Below are positions 1 through 6,773 of a DNA stretch of 23,461 nt, piece after piece. Where the stretch lies: positions 1-23,461 of the forward strand of contig CAYXMJ010000025.1 of assembly GCA_964465915.1 (NCBI GenBank), in the 5' to 3' direction. Both the position numbers and the translations under genes were made by a program. The stretch comes from CAVPHV01 sp964465915. GTDB taxonomy: Bacteria > Actinomycetota > Acidimicrobiia > Spongiisociales > UBA5794. A model generated the notes under the pieces. That model made no database searches. It was not told the origin of the DNA and saw only the letters and a list, made by a program, of their open reading frames with translations. The first letter of the stretch is position 1, and every line of letters begins with the position of its first letter.

Positions 1-113
1 AGGGTATTCCGGGTGCTGCCGTCGAGTTCGACGACGGCCCCGGAGCCCTTCGGGGCGCGCTCGGGGCGCGATGGGGGCGCGGGAGAATCGCTCGAGCCTC
101 GTTCGGGGCGCGC

Positions 114-428
114 CTACAGCGGTGCAGTGGCGGCGACGAAGCGGCGATCGAGCGCCTCCGAGAGGGCGTCCAGGTCGTCCTCGTAGAGGTGGCCGTAGAG
201 GTCGAGCGTCATCGCCGCCGAGGCGTGGCCGAGCTGTCGCTGGACGGCTTTGATGTTGGCGCCCGATGAGATCATCAGCGAGGCCGCGGTGCCCCGCAGG
301 TCGTGTATCCGGACCTGTCCGAGCTCCGCCGCCTCGACGGCCGGCATCCAGACCGTCTGACGGAACGGTGAGGAGCGCAGCGGGCCACCCTTGGGCGCGG
401 TGAACGCGAGCCCATATTCGGAGATCTC
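114..428 (-). pseudogene. C-terminal remnant of tyrosine recombinase (phage-type integrase)
   Basis: This reading frame encodes the catalytic C-terminal part of a tyrosine site-specific recombinase. Visible motifs are HDLRG (box II His and Arg), LGHAS (the later conserved His) and LDLYGHLY with the nucleophilic Tyr. Ahead of them, frame-consistent sequence from about 428 (EISEYGLAFTAPKGGPL) resembles the usual lead-in of actinobacterial integrases. The first catalytic Arg and the whole DNA-binding N-terminal half are missing. At about 428-434 the similarity stops and a transaldolase-like reading begins in another frame. An ATG at 345-347 could still start a 77-residue product, but this would not be an active recombinase. 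The frame ends at a TAG (114-116). I read it as the decayed integrase of an integrated element; an assembly chimera would look the same. Confidence 0.75.
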
Positions 429-430
429 CC

Positions 431-560
431 GGGCGCCTCCTCGAGGCCAACAATGTATGCCTCAATCACTTCGTCGTAGCGATCCAGCGAGAAGATCAGG
501 GGCACATTGATCGAGCGCTTCTCAGGGATCATTCGGCGGATCGGATCAAGACCCTCGATT
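431..560 (-). pseudogene. Fragment of transaldolase
   Basis: About 42 codons, read on the minus strand, match the core of bacterial transaldolase: IEGLDPIRRMI followed by SINVPLIFSLDRY and EVIEAYIVGLEE. In intact family members this stretch follows the Schiff-base lysine segment (KIPAT), which is absent here because the upstream sequence has no transaldolase character. The usual Thr of NVTLIFS is Pro in this copy. The fragment abuts the truncated integrase in a different frame, so neither gene is intact. The open frame 275-748 that contains it is not a real gene, since its remainder is a shadow of the integrase. Recognition is from memory of the family motif. Confidence 0.6.
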
Positions 561-795
561 CGCCGACACGCGATGGGGCGGGGCCATTCCCGTGCACGGC
601 TATGTGGCGCGAAGTTGCCCCCGTTGCCCAGTTGAGTCCCCGCGCCCCACCTCTTCAGGGCGCCGTCGGGTGTGGCGACACGAGCACCTGGGGCGAAAGT
701 TGCTCCACGTCCTTTGGGCGATGGAGTTATCGCCCTCTTTGCCGACATTTATAAGAAAGTGTGAGAGGATGGAGCTCTCCTTAGGAGGTGCGAAT

Positions 796-990
796 ATGCA
801 CGAAGCCGAGCTCGCCAACATGACCCAGCGGCAGTTGGTTGAGACCCTCTCAGCCCTCTTGCTCAGGTACGAACAAGACTCGTGGACGATCGACGACGCC
901 GGACTTATCGCCGAAGTCCGAGACGAACTCGCGGATCGCGACTACTCAACAAGTCTCCTGGATGAACTCCGACTCGCACGCTCTCACTGA
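796..990 (+). CDS. Small hypothetical protein (64 aa)
   Basis: A 64-codon frame is preceded by a perfect AGGAGG at 783-788, seven bases before the ATG. This is the best ribosome binding site in the window and decides the start. The product is acidic and probably helical, with an N-terminal MTQRQLVETLSALLLRYEQ stretch and a C-terminal DELADRDYSTSLLDELRL stretch. It has no signal peptide, membrane segment or cysteine. I do not recognise the family. It stands alone between the integrase/transaldolase scar and a gene-free block, which suggests cargo of a mobile element. A small regulator or antitoxin-like protein is possible but unsupported. A hairpin at 1056-1071 may end its transcript. Confidence 0.6.
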   Translation: MHEAELANMTQRQLVETLSALLLRYEQDSWTIDDAGLIAEVRDELADRDYSTSLLDELRLARSH

Positions 991-1451
991 ATGCGAGCGT
1001 CGAACACATACCGCGCTTGTGGCGAATCGAGCTAGGAACCGAGCAACCCCACCAAACACGCTTCGGCGTGTGAAGCCGCAAACTTGGGCCTAGACAAACC
1101 GGGCGAAGAGTCAAGGAGCAACCGCGCCCGGAGAACCCTCCGCACCGCGCCCAGAATCAGTCGTAGCAACTGATCGCTTCCATGCGGTCGTCGGTCGCGC
1201 CCCCTACCGCACCCACGCGGGGGTTCCCACGCTCATGGGTTCCGTACGTTCCTGGGGTCCGGGCTCGTCCCGGCAACCATGACGTGACCCTCGAGACGCT
1301 GGCGCCGTGGATCTTTGTGCCTGGCGGGGTGTCGCAGTCGGTGGGTTCGTCCTGGTCAATGATCCGCTGCGATCAGCAGAGGGCTTCCGCCTCTACCGAA
1401 CGGTTCTGCCCGTTGACACGATGGTGAGGGTCGTGAGTCGCAGGAGTCGTG
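991..1451. other. Gene-poor block with several short inverted repeats
   Basis: I find no convincing gene in these 461 bases. Inverted repeats are ACACGC/GCGTGT around a TTCG loop (1056-1071), ATCAGT/ACTGAT (1156-1174) and CCGGG/CCCGG (1260-1274). On the minus strand one frame stays open for 71 codons (1160-1372) and ends in MEAISCYD, but it has no ATG, GTG or ribosome binding site. Plus-strand frames starting at 1182 and 1307 are mutually overlapping and have no family character. The block could carry a structured RNA or a decayed gene. Confidence 0.4.
1056..1071 (+). terminator. Possible terminator hairpin after the 64-aa gene
   Basis: ACACGC and GCGTGT form a six-base-pair stem closed by a cTTCGg tetraloop, which is unusually stable in RNA. 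It lies 66 bases past the stop of the 64-aa gene. No T-run follows, so this may be only a transcript-end or processing hairpin. Confidence 0.3.
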
Positions 1452-2438
1452 ATGCGTCGCTTGGTCATCATCCTGGTGTGTATGTCGGTGATGGCGGGGT
1501 GCGGCCCGTCCGGGCCGGACTCTGCCCCCACAACCACAGCACCTGCGTCCGCTACCACGTCCACCCAGCCGCCGCCACCGACCACGCTTTCCCCGAGCAC
1601 GTCGATGTCGCAACTACCGCCGACCACCGCTACCTCCGCAACGACGACCCTCGCGACGGTGGCGCCGGACACCACGGCGCCGGCGCTCACGGTGAGCGAC
1701 CCGGCACGCGGGGCGACGGTGACGACCCGAACCTACCGGTTCCGCGGATCGACCGAACCCGGATGCTCCGTGATCGCAGCCGGCCGCTACCAAGCCGATG
1801 TCGACGCCGACGGTGGCTGGTCGGTCCTCCTGGTGCTCAACCCGGGATCGAACGTCGCCACGTTCACCGCCTCCGACGCAACCGGCAACGTCACGGAGGT
1901 GAGCGTGTCGGTCGACTACGCACCTCGTCTCACGATCGGCGACGCTGTCGCGATCGCTCAGGCCCGACTCGACGCCCTGTGGTCGGCCGACCCATCCAAC
2001 CAGGTCGGCGCCATCGAAATCAGATGTGACGACCCGGAGATTCACATCAGTGCAGGAGGCGTGTTCACGTGCGCAGGGATCGGCCGCATCACTGCCACTC
2101 TGGAGGTCGGCAACCTGGCGTTCCTCGTCCTCGACGAGCGCGGCGCCACGTCGATGCTGTCCGGCTCCGACCTCCCCGACCTCCAAGCCGCCTACGCCGA
2201 CACGGCGCATGGCCTCCTGTGTCGAGACCTCCTCACCGACAAGGTCACTTGGCCGTTCAACGCCGCAGGCACCACCGACAATATTGCAGCGTTCCTCGCC
2301 ACCGCCTACTGGTTCCTGGAGGGCCAGCCCGATCGCATGGATGCCGATCGCAATGGCATTCCGTGCGAGACCGTCTTCCCGGCCGAGGCGATCGCATGGG
2401 TCTGGGACGGCGGTCTCCTCACTGGTGAACCGAGTTGA
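1452..2438 (+). CDS. Secreted lipoprotein with Ig-like and excalibur-like parts
   Basis: Predicted 328-residue lipoprotein exported and anchored outside the cytoplasmic membrane. Residues 1-17 are a classic lipoprotein signal (MRRLV, hydrophobic core, VMAGC lipobox, Cys17). A long Thr/Pro/Ser linker follows to about residue 75, then a bacterial Ig-like domain (about 75-155, with GSTEPG and ATFTASDATGNVTEV) of the sort seen in cell-wall proteins. The C-terminal part carries a two-cysteine segment and ends in an excalibur-like calcium-binding motif (DRMDADRNGIPCE). A GTG lies directly before the ATG; AGGAG at 1442-1446 serves either. It lies alone between the gene-poor block and the IS remnant. 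Excalibur-type ends in Actinobacteria often cap surface proteins, but the ligand is unknown. Confidence 0.8.
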   Translation: MRRLVIILVCMSVMAGCGPSGPDSAPTTTAPASATTSTQPPPPTTLSPSTSMSQLPPTTATSATTTLATVAPDTTAPALTVSDPARGATVTTRTYRFRGSTEPGCSVIAAGRYQADVDADGGWSVLLVLNPGSNVATFTASDATGNVTEVSVSVDYAPRLTIGDAVAIAQARLDALWSADPSNQVGAIEIRCDDPEIHISAGGVFTCAGIGRITATLEVGNLAFLVLDERGATSMLSGSDLPDLQAAYADTAHGLLCRDLLTDKVTWPFNAAGTTDNIAAFLATAYWFLEGQPDRMDADRNGIPCETVFPAEAIAWVWDGGLLTGEPS

Positions 2439-2499
2439 CCGGGTAAGGCGACGCCGTCGTCGACGAGGCCATGCGCGAACACGAACAGTGCTGGGCGGC

Positions 2500-2592
2500 A
2501 TGCCCCTGTCGGGCGCAGAGCAGGAGGCCCTGTCGCAGATCGTCGAGGAGATGAACCATCGCTACGGTGACGGTGAGTTGCCGGCCCACCAC
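2500..2592 (+). pseudogene. Possible 5' stub of a DUF3040-like small membrane protein
   Basis: From the ATG at 2500 the frame reads MPLSGAEQEALSQIVEEM, which resembles the start of actinobacterial DUF3040 proteins (MPLS followed by EQ and a short amphipathic helix). The membrane segments that should follow are absent. After roughly 30 codons the frame enters the antisense of the IS110-family transposase and loses sense, so this looks like a gene cut by the insertion or a later deletion. The resemblance is short and rests on memory. Confidence 0.3.
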
Positions 2593-3156
2593 TCACGCGA
2601 ACCATCCTCGCACCGCACCTTGACAGCCCACCACCCCACGCCTTCTCGTCGACGGCGCCGAGGTAGTCGGCCCGGGGGCGGTGAACACCAACTGACGGAT
2701 CTGGTTCAGGGTCTGGATCCGTTGATCCCGGGCCGAACGACGCGCCACCAGCAGCACCCGCATCTGCTCCATCGGACCGTTCCGCCATTTGGGGTGTCCC
2801 GTCGCTTCGCCAGACAACGCGGCACGTGCCGCCGCCACCGCATCCGTCGGGTCCGACTTGCCTCGGCGATGACGCAGCTGACGGTTGGGGCGATCCACCT
2901 CCACCACCTCGACCCGGTGGTCGTGGAGGAACCGAGCCAGGCCGGCGCCATACGAACCGGTGCCTTCCACCCCGACCCGGATCACGGTCCCGAATCCCTC
3001 GAGCCACGCCAACAGCTCGTGATATCCGGCTTCGGTGGTCTCGAACGACTCAACACCCAACCCGGCACCGAGATGATCCAACGCGGCGACATGGAAATCA
3101 ACATGGGTATCCACGCCGCCACAAACAACACGGGTATCTACGATGGTCATTGCCAT
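2593..3156 (-). mobile_element. Truncated IS110-family insertion sequence, transposase N-terminal half
   Basis: The minus-strand frame from the ATG at 3156 (a second ATG at 3150 is better spaced from the purine run before it) encodes the DEDD RuvC-like catalytic domain of an IS110-family transposase. GGVDTH gives the first Asp (about residue 16), GVEGTGSYG the Glu (about 64) and KSDPTDA the last two Asp (about 102 and 105). Matching sequence runs to LNQIRQLVFTAP at about residue 170. The second domain (Transposase_20 type, with the catalytic Ser) is absent: the frame drifts into unrelated residues and stops at 2593. Intact relatives are roughly twice as long, so this copy cannot transpose alone. 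IS110 elements lack long terminal inverted repeats, and I could not fix the ends. Confidence 0.8.
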
Positions 3157-3340
3157 CCCTTTCTCTCGCAAAACGGGCAAAGGGGTGGCACGCACCACCG
3201 CAACGGCGGACGTCGATGCGGTCGTAGCTGTCATTACCAGCTCGACCGACGTCACACCGCCCGAGAGGTGAGTGCCAGGCCCAGGCCCCCCGGGAACCGA
3301 CCGGCGCGTCATTTCCAAGACAACCGATCCGGTGTCAGCG
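3157..3340 (-). other. Leader of IS110 remnant, possible bridge-RNA region
   Basis: These 184 bases lie immediately upstream of the transposase start. In IS110-group elements the non-coding end upstream of the transposase specifies a structured bridge RNA that pairs with target and donor. No other gene explains this stretch. The minus strand contains GC-rich self-complementary patches around 3240-3300, but I could not fold them or identify guide loops. The assignment rests on position and family knowledge only. Confidence 0.25.
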
Positions 3341-3375
3341 CGCGGGGAAGGTTCGATTCCCGTCCGCCTCCGCTA
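3341..3375 (+). other. tRNA/tmRNA 3'-end-like sequence, candidate attachment-site scar
   Basis: GGTTCGATTCCC at 3350-3361 followed by GTCCGCCTCCGC has the look of the T-loop and acceptor strand at the 3' end of a tRNA or tmRNA. No full tRNA or tmRNA body lies upstream, and the T stem does not pair properly in the canonical register. It may be a degraded attachment-site copy of an element that integrated in such a gene; it may also be coincidence. Confidence 0.3.
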
Positions 3376-3414
3376 TCAGGGATGCCCCCTGAAATGGTCA
3401 AGCCATCGCTTCGC

Positions 3415-3951
3415 TCATGATCGGCGGTCGGACCGAACCCCGTCGCCGACTTCCACCCCGACATGGCCGATGAACTCGTCGGGCGGTCCGTCGCCATCCT
3501 GAGTGATCCTGGTCTGAATGCGATACCAACCAGGCGCTACGGCAGGAACCGTGACCTGGTACGGGAACGGTACCACCAGGCCGATCGCGGGCACGGTTGT
3601 GGTTACCCCCGGTTCACCCGGCAACGTCTCACCCGGTTCGCTCGAGCCGTGCACAAGCAGGTGCGTACTCACCCAGTCGGTACCGTTCCAGCATTGCCAC
3701 GATGAGCCGTAGCCCGTCATGGCGACGCCGCTCACGATGTTGTCTGGACCGGGAGTCTCGTTGCTGCCGACATACAGGGCGATGGCGTCTCCGGCTGCTG
3801 CCGGATTCGTGGAAACCGAGAGAGGGATCTCCGACGCGGAGTGCCGCTGTGCCTCCGGAGCCGATTCGCACCCAAACCCCGAGTCGTCGCTCGAGGAGGT
3901 GCATGCGGAAGCGAGGACTGCGGCCAACCCGAAGGCGATGAGTCGTCTCAT
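3415..3951 (-). CDS. Putative lipoprotein of unknown function
   Basis: A 178-residue product starts at the ATG 3949-3951 with a short basic signal peptide (MRRLIAFGLAAVL) and a lipobox-like ASAC, placing the mature N-terminus at Cys17. The mature part has a short Ser/Asp-rich spacer and then one beta-rich domain (LSVSTNPAAAGD, VVPFPYQVTVPAVAPGWYRIQTRI) that looks like an immunoglobulin-type sandwich. Two further Cys (in GFGCES and WQCWNG) could form a disulfide. The longer open frame to 4374 is not used, because it overlaps the start of the divergent FUSC-like gene and lacks coding character. No clear Shine-Dalgarno is seen. Function unknown; a surface protein is likely. Confidence 0.65.
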   Translation of the reverse strand: MRRLIAFGLAAVLASACTSSSDDSGFGCESAPEAQRHSASEIPLSVSTNPAAAGDAIALYVGSNETPGPDNIVSGVAMTGYGSSWQCWNGTDWVSTHLLVHGSSEPGETLPGEPGVTTTVPAIGLVVPFPYQVTVPAVAPGWYRIQTRITQDGDGPPDEFIGHVGVEVGDGVRSDRRS

Positions 3952-4159
3952 AGGGGCACGATATCTCGTGGACGTCGTAGTGCCGACGATCCACCGACGT
4001 TGGCAATGAGGGTCACCGCAGCCAAGCTTCGCCGTCCGGCAGTCGCAGTTGGGCGGCGTCGTCGGCGAATCGGGTCCAGCACGATCCGACTCGAGAGGGC
4101 GTCCGCCTCCGCGAACCACCGTGGATGTGCGTCGGGTGATCGAACCTAGAGTGAGCGCC

Positions 4160-5221
4160 ATGAAGCAGGTCCTGGACGACATCCTCACGGTGGATTGGGG
4201 CCAGGTCCAGCTCAGGCAAGCCCTGTCGGGCCTTGTGACCATGCTCGTTGTGGTCGGGTTCCTCGGCTTCATCGATGACGTGGTTCTGGCTGCCCTGATG
4301 GCCGCCCTTTTTGTGAGTTCGATCGGCGGCGCTGGGTCGATGTCGGAACGACTGCCCGCGATGGTTTCGTTCACGGTGATCGGGGGCTTGGCCGGAGGTC
4401 TCGCCTACTGGTCGACAGGGAACGTCTGGCTCGTAGCGGTGGTGTTGGGCGTGGCCGCCTATTTGGGAACTCTGGCGGCAGCCTTTGGCCCGGTTGCGGC
4501 CAAGTCAGGCATGTACCTGTCCATCTGGCCGCTTTTTGCGTTGATGCTCGGCTCGGGGGACACCGAGCCCTGGAGAGTGGTTGTGGCCTTCCTGGCGGGC
4601 GGTGCCCTGGCCATCGTGATCACGGCGCTCCGCCTGAGAGTGACCCGGCCGGACGCTGGCAACAGCGAGGAAGAAGCTGAGCAGGGCAAGGCTGTCGCCC
4701 GGCCGGTGACATTCGACAACGTGCTGGCGGCGACCACGGAGCCGATCGGTCTCTTTGCCCTGCTCAGAACGGTGGCGATTGTGCTCGCAGTTGTCGTCGG
4801 CGCCTGGTGGTTCGATTCGTATCCGCTGTGGGTTGCGATCACGGTGATCGTGATAGTCAAACCGTCTTCGAGCCAGAGCGTCTCCGTGGCAGTGCAGCGC
4901 ACCTTGGGTACGGCAATCGGCGTTGCCGTAGCTGTGGTGGTCGCTCAGGTGCTGCCCAAGTCCGACACTGCCGTGGCGATCGCGTTCGTGGTGTGCGGGT
5001 TCCTGATGATTGCGTTCAACAACGCCAACTACACGCTCTTTGCGACTTTCCTCACCGCAATGCTGGTCTTCGGGCAGAGGTTGGCTCACGCCGATGCATT
5101 CGAGGCCGGCTGGGAGAGGCTGCTGGCCACGTTGGTCGGGGCCGTGATTGCTCTTGCGGTGATGGCGGTAGCGATGGCCCGCTGGCCGAGTGGGACCGAC
5201 AACACCGGGGAAACGGCCTGA
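4160..5221 (+). CDS. FUSC-family (fusaric acid resistance-like) membrane protein
   Basis: This 353-residue integral membrane protein has two blocks of hydrophobic helices separated by a charged cytoplasmic loop (NSEEEAEQGKAVAR, about residue 170). The second block (LFALLRTVAIVLAVVVGAWW, then WVAITVIVIVKPS and VQRTLGTAIGVAVAVVVAQVL) matches the FUSC_2 pattern of aromatic acid exporters, including the R(T)LGT segment after the Pro. The family is thought to export aromatic carboxylates and similar small molecules; the substrate here is unknown. It is shorter than the classical proteins of about 650-700 residues, which have an extra soluble domain. The start at ATG 4160 fits the first helix, though an in-frame GTG lies at 4151 and neither has a strong ribosome binding site. 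A separate gene follows after 127 bases. Confidence 0.75.
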   Translation: MKQVLDDILTVDWGQVQLRQALSGLVTMLVVVGFLGFIDDVVLAALMAALFVSSIGGAGSMSERLPAMVSFTVIGGLAGGLAYWSTGNVWLVAVVLGVAAYLGTLAAAFGPVAAKSGMYLSIWPLFALMLGSGDTEPWRVVVAFLAGGALAIVITALRLRVTRPDAGNSEEEAEQGKAVARPVTFDNVLAATTEPIGLFALLRTVAIVLAVVVGAWWFDSYPLWVAITVIVIVKPSSSQSVSVAVQRTLGTAIGVAVAVVVAQVLPKSDTAVAIAFVVCGFLMIAFNNANYTLFATFLTAMLVFGQRLAHADAFEAGWERLLATLVGAVIALAVMAVAMARWPSGTDNTGETA

Positions 5222-5348
5222 CTTGCACACCATCGATTTTGGCGATGCGGCACCCGGCGAGGCCGCAGGACAACTGGTTCGTGCCAAGTCTGACGGCCGA
5301 ACGCCCCAGGAGCCGTCAGTAGAGTCGAGGTTTGACGAAAGGAGCGCC

Positions 5349-5744
5349 ATGCTCGGGTGGGTCGACAATATCGAGACGGTCACAAAGGACAATGGCAACT
5401 TCCGGACGGTGATCCACACAGGAGTGCACAGCCAACTCACGGTCATGTCGGTTCCGCCGGGCGGCGAGGTTGGATGGGAGGCCCACTCCCAACTGGATCA
5501 ATTCCTCAGGCTGGAACAGGGGTTGGCACGAGTCGACTTTGGTGAGTCGGGCGACTCAGCGGACGAGAGCCACGAGATTGCGGACGATTGGGCTGTGATT
5601 GTCCCCGCAGGCGTCTGGCACAACGTTGTCAACATCGGAGAGGTAGATCTCAAGCTGTACTCGATCTACTCCCCGCCAGAACACCCCGATGGAACCGTGC
5701 ATGAGACCAAGGCCGACGCCGACGCCGACGAGCACCATCACTGA
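5349..5744 (+). CDS. Cupin-domain protein
   Basis: A 131-residue single-domain cupin. The first cupin motif is around VPPGGEVGWEAHSQLDQFL followed by EQGLARV; the second is DDWAVIVPAGVWHNVVN, with the typical P-x-G-x-x-H-x-x-x-N spacing. The tail PPEHPDGTVHETKADADADE and the final His triplet match a common small bacterial cupin whose role is undefined, often discussed as a metal-binding or sugar/mannose-6-phosphate-isomerase-like fold. The first motif keeps only one clear His, so metal binding may be atypical. The start is set by GAAAGGAG at 5337-5344, four bases before the ATG. An upstream in-frame start at 5190 would overlap the previous gene and is rejected. A strong hairpin follows at 5773. 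Confidence 0.85.
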   Translation: MLGWVDNIETVTKDNGNFRTVIHTGVHSQLTVMSVPPGGEVGWEAHSQLDQFLRLEQGLARVDFGESGDSADESHEIADDWAVIVPAGVWHNVVNIGEVDLKLYSIYSPPEHPDGTVHETKADADADEHHH

Positions 5745-5772
5745 GGCCAACGCATTCCCACTTCGACGCGAA

Positions 5773-5799
5773 GCGGCCGCCCCCGTTGGGGACGGCCGC
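5773..5799. terminator. Strong bidirectional hairpin terminator
   Basis: GCGGCCG and CGGCCGC pair perfectly, extended inward by CCCC and GGGG across one mismatch and closed by a short loop. It sits 28 bases past the cupin stop and 29 bases past the end of the convergent small gene, so it can serve both. There is no long T-run, only TCGTCATTTCGG on the plus side. Confidence 0.75.
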
Positions 5800-5828
5800 T
5801 CGTCATTTCGGTTGCGAGGTGAGTTCCG

Positions 5829-6047
5829 TCACTCGCCCTTGGCGTCTTCGCCCGGGATGACCTTCTCAGCGGCGTCGCTGGCCTTGTTGTAGGTACCCTC
5901 GACTGAGTCGGGGATCTTGTCGCTGTGCTGCTCGACGAGACCGTCGGTAGAATCCTTGGCCTTGCCGGCAGTGTCTTTCAGGCTGTCGACATCCATGGAG
6001 TCCTTGCCCTCGCCCATCATGTCCTTGGCCTTGTCAAAAAGTCCCAT
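5829..6047 (-). CDS. Rv0909/MT0933-like antitoxin-family small protein
   Basis: A 72-residue, highly charged helical protein beginning MGLFDKAKDMMGEGKD, with repeated amphipathic segments (LKDTAGKAKDSTDGLVEQ, YNKASDAAEKVIPGEDAK). This is the composition and start of the MT0933-like antitoxin family, named from mycobacterial Rv0909, whose partner toxin Rv0910 is a START-fold protein. No such partner is adjacent: the next gene upstream is a DUF1269 protein. The protein may therefore act outside a toxin pair, and a CsbD-like stress protein is the main alternative. The start is well supported by AGGAG seven bases upstream (AAAGGAGCTACACATG on the minus strand). Confidence 0.7.
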   Translation of the reverse strand: MGLFDKAKDMMGEGKDSMDVDSLKDTAGKAKDSTDGLVEQHSDKIPDSVEGTYNKASDAAEKVIPGEDAKGE

Positions 6048-6147
6048 GTGTAGCTCCTTTTGGAGGGGATGTGGTCGCTACGAGGCTAGGCACCTGGTCC
6101 GACCAATCCAATACCTGGACGGGATCGCTGCGTGGGTCGCCCGGTCG

Positions 6148-6687
6148 TCAGCTACGGAAGCCGGCTCCGTCGACGTTGGCGGCGTCGCCCCGGCCCCACT
6201 TGAGCGCCGTCTTGAGTTTGTCGACGTCGTCCGAACTGACCGGGCGTTTTGTTGCTTTGTCGCTGCTTGCCAGTGTCTTGGCCACTGCGTCGGTGTACTG
6301 GTCGTCGAACACGGCGATGACCGCCGACGTGCCCGGCTTGAGGTACTCCTCGAGCACGAGGCCGAGTTCCTTCTCCTTGTGCTTCTTGGTGAGTTCGCCG
6401 GCGAGAGCGCCGATCCCGGCGCCGATGGCCGTTGCGATCAGCAGGGGAGGGGCGAACAGGCCGAGGGCGAGGCCCGCACCGGCGCCCACCTTGGTGCCGG
6501 TGGCGACACCTCCGAGACCGGACTCATCGACAGAGACCTTGCCATCCACCGCCATCTTCAGAACCGCGGCCCCAGCGATCGTCACGGTTTCGGCCTGTTC
6601 GGCGGCTTTCATGTCGGCGTAGTCTGCCTCCGCGGCTTGCGTCGTCGGGTACGACGCCACATACAGGACAAGATTCTCGTCGGCCAT
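6148..6687 (-). CDS. DUF1269-family protein
   Basis: The 179-residue product opens with a beta-alpha-beta start (NLVLYVASYPTTQAAEADY) and a central glycine-rich hydrophobic stretch (VGAGAGLALGLFAPPLLIA, then AIGAGIGALAGEL) that can form a glycine-zipper hairpin in the membrane. It ends with a soluble segment (SAVIAVFDDQYTDAVAKTL). This is the layout of DUF1269, a family of undefined function predicted to be membrane-associated and common in Actinobacteria. The start has GAGAGGAG just upstream on the minus strand. It lies 100 bases ahead of the Rv0909-like gene in the same direction, so a shared transcript is possible. Confidence 0.8.
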   Translation of the reverse strand: MADENLVLYVASYPTTQAAEADYADMKAAEQAETVTIAGAAVLKMAVDGKVSVDESGLGGVATGTKVGAGAGLALGLFAPPLLIATAIGAGIGALAGELTKKHKEKELGLVLEEYLKPGTSAVIAVFDDQYTDAVAKTLASSDKATKRPVSSDDVDKLKTALKWGRGDAANVDGAGFRS

Positions 6688-6773
6688 GCTGGTCTCCTCT
6701 CGAACACTGCGACCCGGTCACGGGAGCGGCCAGGCTACTTGGTCCGCTTTTGCCATGCTCCTGAGCAGAGGCC

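Noticed and set aside
49..113. Repeated TTCGGGGCGCGC copies (49-60 and 102-113) as an attachment site
   Set aside because: GC-rich short repeat, with no matching copy on the far side of the element; likely low-complexity filler.
275..748. 157-codon minus-strand open frame as a single gene
   Set aside because: Its first part is unstructured, its middle is the transaldolase scrap and its end is out of frame with the integrase, so it is not a real gene.
1413..1418. TTGACA as a -35 element for the lipoprotein gene
   Set aside because: The position 17 bases downstream has no -10-like sequence and would fall on the ribosome binding site.
2026..3420. 464-codon plus-strand open frame
   Set aside because: It covers the tail of the lipoprotein in another frame, then the antisense of the IS110 transposase; only the short MPLSGAEQ part has possible meaning.
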